From Cladosporium sp. IMV 00045 (Eukaryota; Ascomycota; Dothideomycetes; Cladosporiales; Cladosporiaceae): 22,541 nucleotides of DNA. Below, one piece after another: positions 9,032 through 18,678 of the stretch (its first letter is position 1; each line of letters opens with the position of its first letter). The DNA lies in contig MSJI02000081.1 of assembly GCA_001931905.2 (NCBI GenBank), positions 1-22,541 on the forward strand, written 5' to 3'. The translations under genes and the position numbers were made by a program. The notes beneath the pieces are model-generated. The model was given only the letters and a program-made list of their open reading frames with translations, made no database searches and had not been told where the DNA came from.

Positions 9032-10416
9032 TTACATCGTTACCCGAATGATGAGACTCATGACCAAGATTGCGAGTGAAACCGCCGTAGTGCACCAGAA
9101 ACCAAATAGCAACAGCAGAACGATCTCAGCCGGCCGCTTTATAAGGAACGGTTCGTTCTGGCGTCCAGGCCTCGCCATACTCTTTGCCGCGGATTTTCGA
9201 GGGAACGCCGGGGCATAAGCCATCTCATACCTTGCAGACCTCGCTCGATCCCGTGGAACACTGGCTTCGAGGCTCGAGAGAGCATTTTGGATGTACTTTC
9301 TAGTCATCAGCCTCGATGCTCACGACGTCCATACAGCAACACAGCTTCACTCACCGTGAACACGCCGGCATCGAGCCTCCAGTGTAAACCAACCCTGTGA
9401 ATGGACGATACCGATGCCACAGTCCATCGAAGCCCGAGAAGCGCAGCAGAGGAGGGCCACCTTGGCTTTTCCAAGTGTAAAGCCTCGCAGATGAAGGCAG
9501 GGTTCATCATCCAAATCCCAGCCAGAACGAAGCTGCGTGACATATAGTAGGGAGGCCTGTCCGTGATAGCATCAATAAATGTGCTGGTGATCTCTCTGGA
9601 AGATTCGCGGGGCTTAGCTTCCAGACTCGACAAGCTGTCCATGGTCATCTTAGCCCTAGCGACGGAGGAGAAATACTCAGTAGGGACTCCCAACAAATGC
9701 GCAACCACGCGATAGAATGCGAGAAAGTCCTGTTTCTCTCGGCGGCTGAGATGCACTCCGAGTCGGGGCAGTTGTTTCCAGATGGGCGTGCAGCAGAAGA
9801 AGGTCAGCGTGAGGATCGAATCGTACGTATTGATCGGGACGCCATGCTCAGAGGTGTCGAAAAACCCTGGTTGCGAGGCCGAAATCTCTGTTATGCGCCT
9901 CCGGACAGCTGCATGCCTGAGACGTACTCTGACTGTTGATACGAAACCCTTACCTCCTCTTTGCAGGGCTTCAGGTGAATCCGTCACTTCTTGTAACCAT
10001 TGCAGGGTCGTCGCGAGCCGAGCGAAGATATTCCTTCCTGACAGACCCCCACTGCGTACCAGTACTTCTGCAGGGCCAAAAGCTGCGGAGATCTCACCGA
10101 CGAACCCTTGGAACGCAAATCCCACAAGGAAAGCAGTCGCATAGCGCTTGAAAACGAGCTGACCCTGCCGCACCTGCATCCAATCTACCCACGACGGCAC
10201 TGGGTCAATAGAGTCCCAAAAGCGCTTCAGCACTGGATCAGTTGTCCGACCGTGTTCCAATGCAGAATAGAAGTCGCCACGATTCCCTTTGCCGGCCATC
10301 AAGCGATCGAGCGCGTCAGACGCAAGCGCGTCGTGATCCCATTTGAGAGGTTCCATGTTAGCCATCTCTAAAGTACTTGGAGTTGAAAGCAATGACAACG
10401 GGGTCCGGAGATGCAT
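9032..10416 (-). CDS. MpaB/DUF2236-family oxygenase with C-terminal membrane helix
   Basis: The protein matches the DUF2236 family, which includes the ER-bound MpaB of mycophenolic-acid biosynthesis and latex-clearing oxygenases. Visible marks are RYATAFLVGFAFQGFVGEI (about 91-109), an Arg-x3-Thr pair in FARLATT (131-137), a VRVRLRHAAVRRR helix with His168 (candidate haem ligand by family analogy), GVPIN (192-196) and a TDRPPYYMSR segment. The first frame ends at 9307, where a second frame continues with a long hydrophobic helix near its C-terminus. A 59-nt intron, GTGAGT at 9354 to AAG at 9296, joins them in frame; a 35-nt GTATGG (9334) to TAG (9300) version also fits. The spliced product is about 441 residues. 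A TATAAA at 10420-10425 sits immediately before ATG 10416, so ATG 10365 is the likelier start. Substrate unknown; a role in terpenoid tailoring is only a neighbourhood guess. Confidence 0.82.
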
Positions 10417-10419
10417 GAA

Positions 10420-10425
10420 TTTATA
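10420..10425 (-). promoter_or_regulatory. TATAAA box of the MpaB-like gene
   Basis: On the minus strand TATAAA ends four nucleotides before the first in-frame ATG (10416) and 54 nt before the next one (10365). Transcription normally starts about 30 nt or more downstream of a TATA box, which would exclude the first ATG from the mRNA and favour 10365. Confidence 0.45.
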
Positions 10426-10598
10426 GGTAACATGGACGATAGGAAGATGCCGGCCGAACTGTCGAGGTGGTGTTCAGACGTTGAATGACCACAGCGTAGG
10501 AGGGTGGAATGAACTCACTCCAGCGTCGGATTGTGGCTTTGTTCTGATGAATTTGCAGTAAATTACCACTCCAGGCCCAGCTGTTCGTGGAACTCGGC

Positions 10599-10601
<3 letters not shown>

Positions 10602-10656
<55 letters not shown>
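10602..10656. repeat. (GT)27 microsatellite
   Basis: An uninterrupted GT dinucleotide tract of 55 nt lies about 190-240 nt upstream of the likely start region of the minus-strand oxygenase gene. Such tracts vary in length between strains and can adopt Z-DNA. Any regulatory effect is speculative. Confidence 0.95.
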
Positions 10657-10657
<1 letters not shown>

Positions 10658-12827
10658 CTTCGCAGCACCTCGGGACTATCCACGCTCAGGCCGATTACAC
10701 AGACCATCAATTCACCAAGACTGCAGCCTACGCATTCAGGCCCACCATTTTCCTTACATGCGGGAAACCCCATAAGACTTGTAATTTAGCTTTAAACCCA
10801 TCGAGTGATCTTGTACTACTTTTTTGGCTTGACGGTAGCCTTGTTAGATACAGCTTTCAGACCCTTACGTTCTTTGCCTGTTAACCCCCGCCTCTTCATC
10901 TCTAATCTCCAATCGAGCCACCGTTGCATATATAAGTTTCCCCATGCACTCCTCTCAAATCTACACAGACTACACTCGACAAATCCAACCATTTGCCACG
11001 GCTCATTACGCCTGTGTCAGCCCGAGATACACAGCGGCATTGACCATATCGCAATCCTGCGCCCATCCGAGCGACACCGCGCTGTTCGGCCCCGAACGTC
11101 CTGGCTGAAATCAGACAGGCGGCTTTTTTTGTTAAAGGCCAGCGTCTCTGCAAGATAGCTATTGCGCCGGCCAACCCCAGAAGTTAACGGTCCTGGATAA
11201 TTGTATCGAGCTTGCAAGAAAAAGCTTAGAGTGCGTACTTATGCGCTACATGGCTCTCGTAAGTGTCCAAGCTGAACATAATCGTAGGGAAGGACTCCAA
11301 CAAAGAGAAAATTCCAACAGCAGCCCTGGTACCCAGCTAGGATTGCACTTTGGATTCCGCCGCTCCAGTAAACAATCACACACCTTTCGTGGAATGGTGC
11401 TTCTGGAGAACTGATCACGCTTCCAGTCTCTAAGGCTTGAAGCAGTTTCTGGTGGGTCAAAGTGAAGAAAAGAAAAAAAGAGGCGGCTCTTTGTCACGTA
11501 AAGGCGATATCCCTGGTCGAAATATTGGCTTTCTGGTACAATTTGGTGCAGATCAGTCTGCCTCGCACCATGTTCCCCGGAAAGTCCCCATTGCTGTTGA
11601 CTGTACGCTCGTGTTCCAATTCTTCGGCGTCTTAGCGCGAAAGGTTTACCAATCTATGCACCAGCTTCTCATCCCGGCTAGTAGAGCATCATGATCAATG
11701 CCGGGCAGCCGTGTTTTACCAATCAGCGGTAGACATGGTTGCGCACGGGCGAGATTTGACAACGTCTCCACGTTGCGAAGTTTGGGACGTGCGCAGGCGC
11801 TTGTCCAAACCGAGAGCCATGTAACTTATTTTAGCCAACAGAAGCGAAACTGCAGAAGGAGTCGACGACAACGGCAGCGCTCCCATAGTCGCCCCGGTCA
11901 AGAGGGTGCGCAAGCTATCGGGCGTGCTGCGCGCAGTCAAGGTAGAGCGCTTCAAAACCTTGCCGATCGATGAAGACTACATGTGCGTGAAGTACTACAG
12001 TACATGTCGAAGGTAGACAAGGCTTGGTCGGGAAGCGCACCCTCCGTCTCTATCAAGCGCTGTCTTCCGACGAAGCGTCCAAATTAGTGCAGGCCTGGAC
12101 GGAGCACTGCGGGCTTAACGTCTGTCTCTTTAATAGAAAGCTCGCAGACAGTCGACCTGTGAGTGCGGACCTGAGAAGAGACAGTGCTACACGTGCTGCT
12201 GCACTGCGATTGGTGTCAAGGCGTTGCGGCAAGCAGCAGGGGACAGGTGGGGAGACGCTTCGTACCTGCTTAGAAAATGGAGCGGTCGTAAGCTTGTTTT
12301 TCTTACCAGACTGGCAGACTGTCTCGTTCTTCGGACATGAGTTTCGGTTGAGGTGTTGGCTAATCTCTCGGGTCTGAAGGGCAAGGCTACGTTCGTTGTG
12401 ATGTTAGGCAGCGTTTAGAGACGGTTCATACGGTGCCCGTGTAGAGCCTAAATGAAAACAATCATCATCCCCATCATCATATTTCAACGTTGGTCAACAT
12501 GGACGAGGCAATTCGTGGTTTGCGGGTTTTGCCGTTTCTTCAGGCTTGATGGAGCATGCTTTCGATACTTTCGATGACACTTGCGATGGCTCGGATTTTT
12601 GCATCGTCGGATAAGTTGTGTTGGCACGGAGCCTGTGCATTTGGGCCACTCTCTCCAAGAGACTAGGTCGGCAGAGATTCTTAGAGCACCGTGCAATACA
12701 GCCTAAGTTAACGCGCACAGGACAGAGGCCACGCTGTCTCACTCTGGAGAGGAGGGACTCTTGTGTTGGTGGTGTCGAGAATGACTCGGCCGCGGCGCAT
12801 AAATAGCGGCTTCTGGGCGCATGAACC
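10657..12827. other. 2.2-kb stretch without a confident gene
   Basis: Frames are at most about 117 codons and none shows a family signature. One pair of adjacent plus-strand frames (about 11824-12010 and 12024-12377) has somewhat protein-like composition, including a Lys/Arg-rich segment followed by DEDYMCVKYY, but it has no start, no clear splice sites and no recognised domain. Short CT-rich and CA-rich blocks near 10890-10990 look like a leader or promoter with no identifiable gene behind them. An ATAAATA element lies at 12799-12805, just before the terpene synthase ATG. Confidence 0.45.
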
Positions 12828-14073
12828 ATGGCCGACAGAAGTTCGCATCATCTCTAAATTATTCCACGTCGCCAAACCGTGTCCAAATTTCCGAGAACCA
12901 CGGTCCGCTTTCCCGACCTTTTCACAGGCTTCTTAAAGGAAGTCCCGAGGCTTAGCAAGAATTACGCCACGGTCAGGAACCAATCAGAGATTTTTGTTAG
13001 CAGGTATTCCACACCGGGCAGCCAACAGCAGGATGGACAGCGAAATAACTGAGATTCGGCAGCGCCTGTGGCCTCTCCTCGGCGTCAAAGCGAGCGGTTC
13101 GAGAATGCGACTTTTCATACTTCGCCGCCGTGATGGTTCCTTCTGCGGGCAAGTATCGAACAGTATGCGACTGGGGAAATTGGATCTTCCCTTTCGACGA
13201 CATGTTTGACAACGGCGCCCTGCGGGACGACCCAGATCGAGCAAACGCTGCCATGTCACGATTGCTTGCCGCCTTCGAAGGCGGCTGCCAGCAATTTCCA
13301 GAGGCTAGCCCCGAAGACAGGGCCACTAGGATCATTGTGGACTTCCACGCAAACGTGTGGAATGCTATCCAATCTGGAGCCTCTCATGGTGCGTCGCATC
13401 TCTGCAGTTCCAGTTTCCTGGGGCCCCTTTAGTCTGTGCTAATCGATCAGATGTGCAACAACGATACCGCAAGGCGATGGTTCAGTACTGCGCCGGCACT
13501 GTCAGCCAAGTGTACAGCGCGAGGAGTTCGCAATTGCCCAGAGTGCAAGAAGTTCTCGACACGAGGCGTCAGTCGGTCTGCGTCCTGCCCTTGTTCGCAC
13601 TCATCGAGTTCGCGCATGATATCGCACTACCCGATGAAGTCTTGAACAGTGCCACAATAAGCGAGCTCCGAACGCTGGCTATCGACATCACGCTCCTACA
13701 CAACGACCTTCTTTCGTACCCGAAAGAAGAAGCAGAAGGCGTCCCGCACAACCTCGTTGCAGCATGCAGAAGGGGAGGCATGACAGCTTAGGAAGCTGTC
13801 GACCGTGTTGCGCTCGAGATCAGGCAGCGGCTTGTGTTTCTGGAAGGCACACTCATCCGAGCGGTTGAGATGACGAGTCGATGGCACTCCGACACGGTGA
13901 GATACATTGAGGGAGTGAAAGATGTCGTCAGGGCAAACCTCTACTGGAGTTTCCATTCGGACAGGTTTTTCTCGGATGAGCAAAAGACTAGGCTGCTGAC
14001 CACCTGCTTGGTGGATGTTTCCCTTATGTCTACTTTGGACAAAGGAGACATGGTCACCGAAACTGACCTGTAA
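12828..14073 (+). pseudogene. Class I terpene (sesquiterpene-type) synthase with two in-frame stops
   Basis: Three exons, 12828-13003, 13063-13388 and 13451-14073, join in frame across introns of 59 nt (GTATTC...CAG) and 62 nt (GTGCGT...CTAAT...CAG), giving about 375 codons, normal for fungal sesquiterpene synthases. The N-terminal part shows VRFPDLFTGFLKEVPRL and DFSYFAA. The first metal-binding motif, DDMFD, is at 13196-13210 inside CDWGNWIFPFDDMFDNG, and the second, NDLLSYPKE, at 13702-13728. An RR motif precedes the PLFALIEFA helix, and YWSFHSDRF near the end corresponds to the usual WSF...RY region, with Phe for Tyr. The frame is broken by TAA at 12855-12857, only nine codons in, and by TAG at 13789-13791 within a conserved helix. 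Each stop is one C-to-T transition from a glutamine codon in a CpA context. No other damage is seen. The enzyme would cyclise farnesyl diphosphate or a similar substrate; the product cannot be predicted. Confidence 0.86.
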
Positions 14074-14345
14074 AGTGGACAACAGCACGGTCTGTGTCAT
14101 TTATCCAATCATTTGGTATCTCCAATAAATGACTTTGCAAGAGCTTGCCGCATCGAAGGCCAGACAAGGAGCCTCGGAGGAACCTGCCGGCAGAGCGAGG
14201 TTCAGAGTTGGCGAGAATAGAATTTTGATTTGAGCTCAATCAGAGGGAATCACAACATGGATGAGATGGTAAGAAAGGATCCACTCCTCCGCAAAGAGAA
14301 AAGTTAGAAAAGGCACGACAGCCATCGTCTTCCACTATCTTCGAG
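14074..14345. other. Short intergenic stretch
   Basis: This lies between the 3' end of the terpene synthase and the 3' end of the weak minus-strand hypothetical. The two genes would converge here. No repeat, terminator-like hairpin or RNA gene was recognised. Confidence 0.4.
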
Positions 14346-15023
14346 CTATGCAGTGTCATTTCCTCGGTTCCGACGATAGCAGCGGTTGTATCTGTGCGAT
14401 TTCAACAACCCATTGCGATGATTGTTGCTCCCGTGGTGCAGATCGAGTTTTGGTGTGCCGTTAATTTTGAGATCATGGAGTCTCCGACTTCTGCCCGCCT
14501 TCTTGGAAGACGCCTTAACACTTCTCGTGCCCATCGATGTCGAAGTTGTGTGGGATACTCCGCCATCTCCGCCCGTTTGTTGGGCCTCGACTGGCGCCTC
14601 ACGTGAGGTGTTTGCTTCATAACACGTTTCATGTTTCTCGGCCGTAGCTGTACCGCGGTCGGATTGTGTTTCTGCGGAGGATCCACAGGTCTCTTTCGCA
14701 ACTTGGCCGGCGAGTCTTTGCAATTGCCGTTCCTGCAGATCCAGACGAGCTTCGAGGCCTGCCACGCTGGAGGCGATTCGAGCTACAATCGAGCAATGAT
14801 GGAAGCGATCGTCATGCACTGAACCAAAGTCGACGCCATATGAATTTGGCCCAGCGTCCAGACCTCGCCCTCCAGCATCGTCAGGTGTTAACTGTGGAGC
14901 GGCCTGGCCTTCCTTGAGCGTCCCTGGGCTGATTTGGGTGTTATCACGCGTTCGTTCTCTGTTTTGCCCGCGTAAAGAAAACAACACAGCACCAAGCGTT
15001 GAAGCAAACATTCTGGCCACCAA
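14346..15023 (-). CDS. Weak hypothetical protein with short coiled coil
   Basis: This 225-codon frame encodes a mostly polar protein: an N-terminal short hydrophobic stretch (about residues 5-17), a disordered Gly/Asp-rich segment, a helix with heptad-like Leu spacing (GLEARLDLQERQLQRLAGQV, about residues 88-107), then Ser/Thr/Lys-rich and His/Arg-rich tails. No domain is recognised. It would be transcribed divergently from the hypothetical at 15524-16375. Overlapping frames on the plus strand are shorter. The coding status is plausible but unproven; it could be part of a spliced gene or a chance frame. Confidence 0.4.
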   Translation of the reverse strand: MVARMFASTLGAVLFSLRGQNRERTRDNTQISPGTLKEGQAAPQLTPDDAGGRGLDAGPNSYGVDFGSVHDDRFHHCSIVARIASSVAGLEARLDLQERQLQRLAGQVAKETCGSSAETQSDRGTATAEKHETCYEANTSREAPVEAQQTGGDGGVSHTTSTSMGTRSVKASSKKAGRSRRLHDLKINGTPKLDLHHGSNNHRNGLLKSHRYNRCYRRNRGNDTA

Positions 15024-15523
15024 GTCCGAAGAATCGATCCAAGTGGAGCTTCTACGACGCGATCGATGCTACAACAAACTTGCAGGACACGCGCCAACGT
15101 CCACCTCGTGACTGATGCAGGTAGTATATGGAAGCTGTACTGTCATTTACTCCACTGCACTGTACCTTATATCTGGCAGAATGATAGCCCATTGTACTTC
15201 CGGACGCGCTGTGGGTGTGGGGGGTCATCCACACCCGTCATTTCGCTCTCCCTAGTACTAACGCTAGACATGTATGTGTTTATAATGACAAAATTCACAG
15301 CAGAACCAACTACTTTGACATTGTGTGAGATTTCCCGGATCTTTTCCCCTGCGGCATGGGATCCCTTTCCCCCCTCTTCTCAAACAGATCACTTTATCAA
15401 AACCGTTTCGGATGTCAAGACTCGACTTTTGAGCTCCCTTCGTTGTGCCATAAGCATTCCAACGCTTCATGGGTTTTCCTCGAGCTGGATCCCCGCGGCC
15501 GCCTCCCAGGGTCAGATATCATA

Positions 15524-16375
15524 ATGTCCTCAGCGATACTCGATGGGCATGGTGGACGGAGCGTATGTGATGAGCATCTCAGTGCACTTACTTCACCCAT
15601 CCGCAGCCCAGACGTGAAGACGCTCTCCATGCTCCAGGACGTGAGCGGCGGATGCTGGGTGAGAATTTGCCACCACATTCCCTGGGACGGTATTGGAAGC
15701 ACTGAGGCTGAGAGTGTCGATTTGGACAACGTCATGACACAGGATACCGACTCAAAGACGCCTAAGATTGTGAAAAGATGCGCAAGTCGAGAGGTAAGGA
15801 CCGGCACGGTTCGTTCCACACAGCGCACGCACAGTACCGTTGGCGTCGAGGCGGACATTTCCAGTCGGGCTGTGGCTGACGGTTCACAACTGCGATTCAC
15901 CCGGCGACAAACCACAACCGATGCGAGACTCGGAATGCAACTTCCCAGACCGATAGCTACCAGTCCTAATGAGCAGGTGGCGCCGGAAGGTAATCCGAAC
16001 CTGGGGAACGCAAACAGTCTATATCCGCAGGCCTTGGTCTTACCACAGTGTCTCTCTTCCACTACTGGCTCGGATGGCAAAGACTCTATTGCAGCTTCAT
16101 CAGGACCTCTCAGCCCATGGCTGATGCCTAACTTCCACCGAGCTGAAAGCAGGTCGGAAAAGGGGTCTACTAACGAGACTTCACACTCAAGTTCAGCTTG
16201 CTCTTTCGACGTTGACGAGATCATTGACTTTCAGCCATGCCTCGACAATCAATCAGGCCACAGCGCCTCAAAGAGAATAGAGGGCAAATTCCGAGAGATG
16301 TGGCAGAAAGTTCAATCAAAAAACGCAAAGCGAAGGGGATCAACCCGTTTCGCGAAAAGTACTTCCTGGTGGTAA
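15524..16375 (+). CDS. Hypothetical serine-rich protein
   Basis: The frame is open from 15356, but the Met at 15524 (MSSAILDGHGG) is the more natural start and gives 283 residues. The product is Ser/Thr-rich and probably largely disordered, with a basic KIVKRCASREVRTG patch, a short acidic FDVDEIIDFQP motif and a basic Arg/Lys-rich C-terminal helix ending in Trp-Trp. No domain, signal peptide or membrane helix is seen. A 269-codon antisense frame covers most of the same region; I prefer the plus strand because its C-terminal third has coherent alternation of acidic and basic segments. Function is unknown. It would share an upstream region of about 500 bp with the minus-strand hypothetical. 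Confidence 0.5.
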   Translation: MSSAILDGHGGRSVCDEHLSALTSPIRSPDVKTLSMLQDVSGGCWVRICHHIPWDGIGSTEAESVDLDNVMTQDTDSKTPKIVKRCASREVRTGTVRSTQRTHSTVGVEADISSRAVADGSQLRFTRRQTTTDARLGMQLPRPIATSPNEQVAPEGNPNLGNANSLYPQALVLPQCLSSTTGSDGKDSIAASSGPLSPWLMPNFHRAESRSEKGSTNETSHSSSACSFDVDEIIDFQPCLDNQSGHSASKRIEGKFREMWQKVQSKNAKRRGSTRFAKSTSWW

Positions 16376-16579
16376 CCTACTGAACTATAACGAACTTGAT
16401 ACAGATAGTGGTTCATATGATTGTAACAGCTTTCTTCTGCAAGCTCCATATTTCTGTCCCGAGTGTGCTCGAAGAAGGGAACGCAATACCTTTTTGTCCT
16501 TGAATGAACTTGTTCCTCGATAAGAGGTATCTGGTTTGTCGGGCCCGCTGATCTCTCTCGGTATAGAAGCACACTCCGA

Positions 16580-17065
16580 TCAATCGCAGTTCTTATTCAC
16601 TGTGCGGCAGTTGTTCATCGACTCATCGTAGGTTGGTAAGCGATCGGTGGACAAGCAAGTGAATTCTGTGTTTCGCAAGAGCCAAGGCGTCAGCATCTGA
16701 TTTGTTATCCTTGCATGCCACGCAACGGAAGCGTCTTTGGTTGTTGAAAGTGGAGACTCCCGCAAAAGCGAGACTGTCCCGTCTGTCTCTTGACTTTGAG
16801 CGGCAAGACCGACATCGCCATCCTTCAAGGCGAAAGCGAAGAGCTCTTTGTGGATCTGTAAGTTAGCCTTGCCTGAGCACGCAACTCATGTCGTAGCTGC
16901 CGGGACCACGCTAGCGAAAGCAGATTTGAGTTACGTGGTACGCTCACATTGGCAACAATCGGCGTTTCGTTGAAGGACACGCAGACGAGGAGGTACATGA
17001 TCATGTTTGGGACGTTGTAGCGATCGGTCAACATGCAGCAGAACAAGACGGGTGTGGAAGCATGT
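16580..17065 (-). CDS. Spliced hypothetical protein, possibly partial
   Basis: Two minus-strand frames join through a clean intron: donor GTGAGC at 16947, branch-like GCTAAC and acceptor CAG ending at 16856 (92 nt), with phase 0 preserved. The upstream exon can run from an AG acceptor at 17066 (exon from 17065) or start at ATG 17034; from that Met the protein is about 120 residues. The first exon contains CCMLTDRYNVPNMIMYLLV, a hydrophobic stretch. The second contains IHKELFAFALKDGDVG and then a polar tail ending at TAA or TAG near 16580. The family is not recognised. Further upstream exons may exist, since an in-frame stop lies directly before the putative acceptor. Confidence 0.4.
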
Positions 17066-17696
17066 CTGCTAATTTAGAGAACCTAAATTTACATCAGCTG
17101 CGCATCTCGCAAGGAGGCGCTTGAACCCTGAGCCTAGCGCTGATGTCTGAGCATTTGCGACCCCTCTATTAGTACGACCAGACGAGGTCAGGCCGTGTGT
17201 GTAACGAAGTACAGCAGCGGCAGGACCATCTGAGCGCCCGATGGATATCTGCGTGTCCAACTCCGTCTGCCTTGTTCGAGGGCACTGGTTGTGTGAATTA
17301 CAGTAACTTTAGACTGTTTCGCCCTAATGATCTTGATCGTACTCTCGTTTGATCAGAGTGGCTGCGATGAAGAAATAAAAGATGCTTTCTTACAGTAAAT
17401 GGGGGGGGAGTGGTTTCGTATTGGGGCGAGTCGTCGATCGCCGGTTGTTCCACTTTTGGATTGCTTCAAGTGTGCGCACACGACAACCGACCGATCTGCC
17501 GTCCCGTGTCTGCAACCCAGCAATACCGAGCACGTACGTCAAGCGCCAAACAGTGAGCCACTGTAGCGCTACATGCACGCTATGATTCTATATATTGGCT
17601 AACAACATCCCTTTCCATCTGGCCCGTCCCCGTTCAGACCAGCTTCGACCGGTCAGGCTTCACCACCATCAACCTTTGTACTTCCACAGCTTGAAG
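17066..17696. other. Intergenic stretch
   Basis: No confident gene. A minus-strand frame at 17069-17260 might hold another exon of the gene at 16580-17065, but I found no splice junction that supports it. The stretch includes a G9 run at about 17401-17409 and would contain the promoter of the MAPEG-like gene; no obvious TATA box was recognised close to it apart from TATATA at about 17590. Confidence 0.35.
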
Positions 17697-18187
17697 ATGC
17701 CATTCGAAGTCTTACGACCTTGGGCGGCATCCGTCGTCATGGGGGACCTCAACTTATCCTGGTATACCATACCAGTCTACTCCACTTTCTATCTGTTGCC
17801 GCAATGGTACGCCCACTTCGCCTACACCATGTCCACCGGGAAGTTGGTCGGCCTCAACCCGCCAGAGGACCTCACCACGGTTGCGAGTTCAGACCCTGCT
17901 CTTCCCTCCTCCGCTCGGCGTCGCATACTCCGCGCCGAGGCAGCGAAGACGCAAGTGGAAAAGGACCTGGCCTTGTACGCGTTGACCGTTGTAGCCGGCA
18001 ACTACATCGGTCTGTCATACGGTTTGATGAATGGCCTACCTTGACCTACCTTATCATGAGCCTTGACTACATCGATGCCTACATATACAGCGACACAACA
18101 ACAGTATCCATCCTCGGCTTCGTTTTCCTCGCCGTACGTCGAGCCATCTTTTGGGCAGTGTTTGTTCTGGTCGGAAAGCGGGGTTGA
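17697..18187 (+). CDS. MAPEG-like small membrane protein, 3' structure unclear
   Basis: From ATG 17697 the first 115 residues follow the fungal MAPEG-like pattern (membrane proteins related to glutathione and eicosanoid metabolism): a first membrane helix in LSWYTIPVYSTFYLLPQWYAH (20-40), a loop with LNPPEDL where the family usually has Asn-Pro-Arg, an RILRAEAAKTQVEKD helix where the family has Arg-Ala...Glu, and a second helix ALYALTVVAGNYIGL. The frame stops at 18044. A different frame then encodes DAYIYSDTTTVSIL and a hydrophobic helix to 18187, resembling the family's C-terminal membrane segment. They join only through a weak 47-nt intron (GTCATA at 18014 to GAG ending at 18060), or a frameshift or deletion separates them. 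A short or decaying copy is likely. Several family-conserved residues appear altered. An upstream in-frame extension to 17595 lacks support. Confidence 0.55.
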
Positions 18188-18678
18188 AAGGTAGCTGTAC
18201 GGTTTACGGTGCGCGGACGAGCCCCCTAGCCTTGACGGCGTCTGGACCGCCAAAGTTTCGTTCTTTGTACTTGGTTTTGTCAATCCTTGCAGACACGAAT
18301 TTGACAAATCTTGAGCCGGGCCTGGGCCTTGCACGCACACTGTCCGGTCGGTGAATCGAAGTGAAGAATCCAAATTACCTCTGCTACACTCCGTAACAAA
18401 TAAACAATTTTTTTGTGTTACATTTATCAAGAACCTTAGAGATGCATAAGCTTGCAGTAGTGCTCTGATCAACTCCTCTGCATTCTTTTTGGGCAACCTC
18501 GGCGTTTTGCGCCCTCCTGTCCGGGTACGCTTGTCTGAAGATGTCAACGACCTTCCGGCCGAGAAGTGGCCTTGCATGTCATTTCATCCTGCCATGCATT
18601 CAATAACAACAACGCCCGACTACACATCGACTCGTCCGAGATACGTATCAGCTCGTCATACAGCTCGCCTGCCGATAG
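18188..18678. other. Convergent intergenic stretch
   Basis: Lies between the 3' ends of the MAPEG-like gene (+) and the MAP kinase gene (-). Frames on both strands here are short and low in protein character. An AT-rich block at about 18396-18427, with A/T runs around TAAACAATTTTTTTG, could serve as a 3'-processing region for either gene. Nothing else was recognised. Confidence 0.4.

Noticed and set aside
8763..9218. 151-codon plus-strand frame
   Set aside because: Overlaps the C-terminal exon of the MpaB-like gene in antisense and shows no domain.
12024..12377. 117-codon plus-strand frame with protein-like composition
   Set aside because: No ATG start, no recognisable domain, and no splice junction connecting it to the frame upstream.
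13092..13104. GGTTCGAG sequence resembling a tRNA B box
   Set aside because: It lies inside terpene synthase exon 2, with no A box or cloverleaf around it.
15415..16224. 269-codon minus-strand frame opposite the serine-rich hypothetical
   Set aside because: Fully antisense to the plus-strand frame, Ser/Cys/Leu-rich with no domain; more likely a shadow, though the choice of strand is not certain.
17595..17696. 34-residue N-terminal extension of the MAPEG-like protein
   Set aside because: The frame is open but starts from a non-ATG-like context and has no family similarity; ATG 17697 fits the family start.
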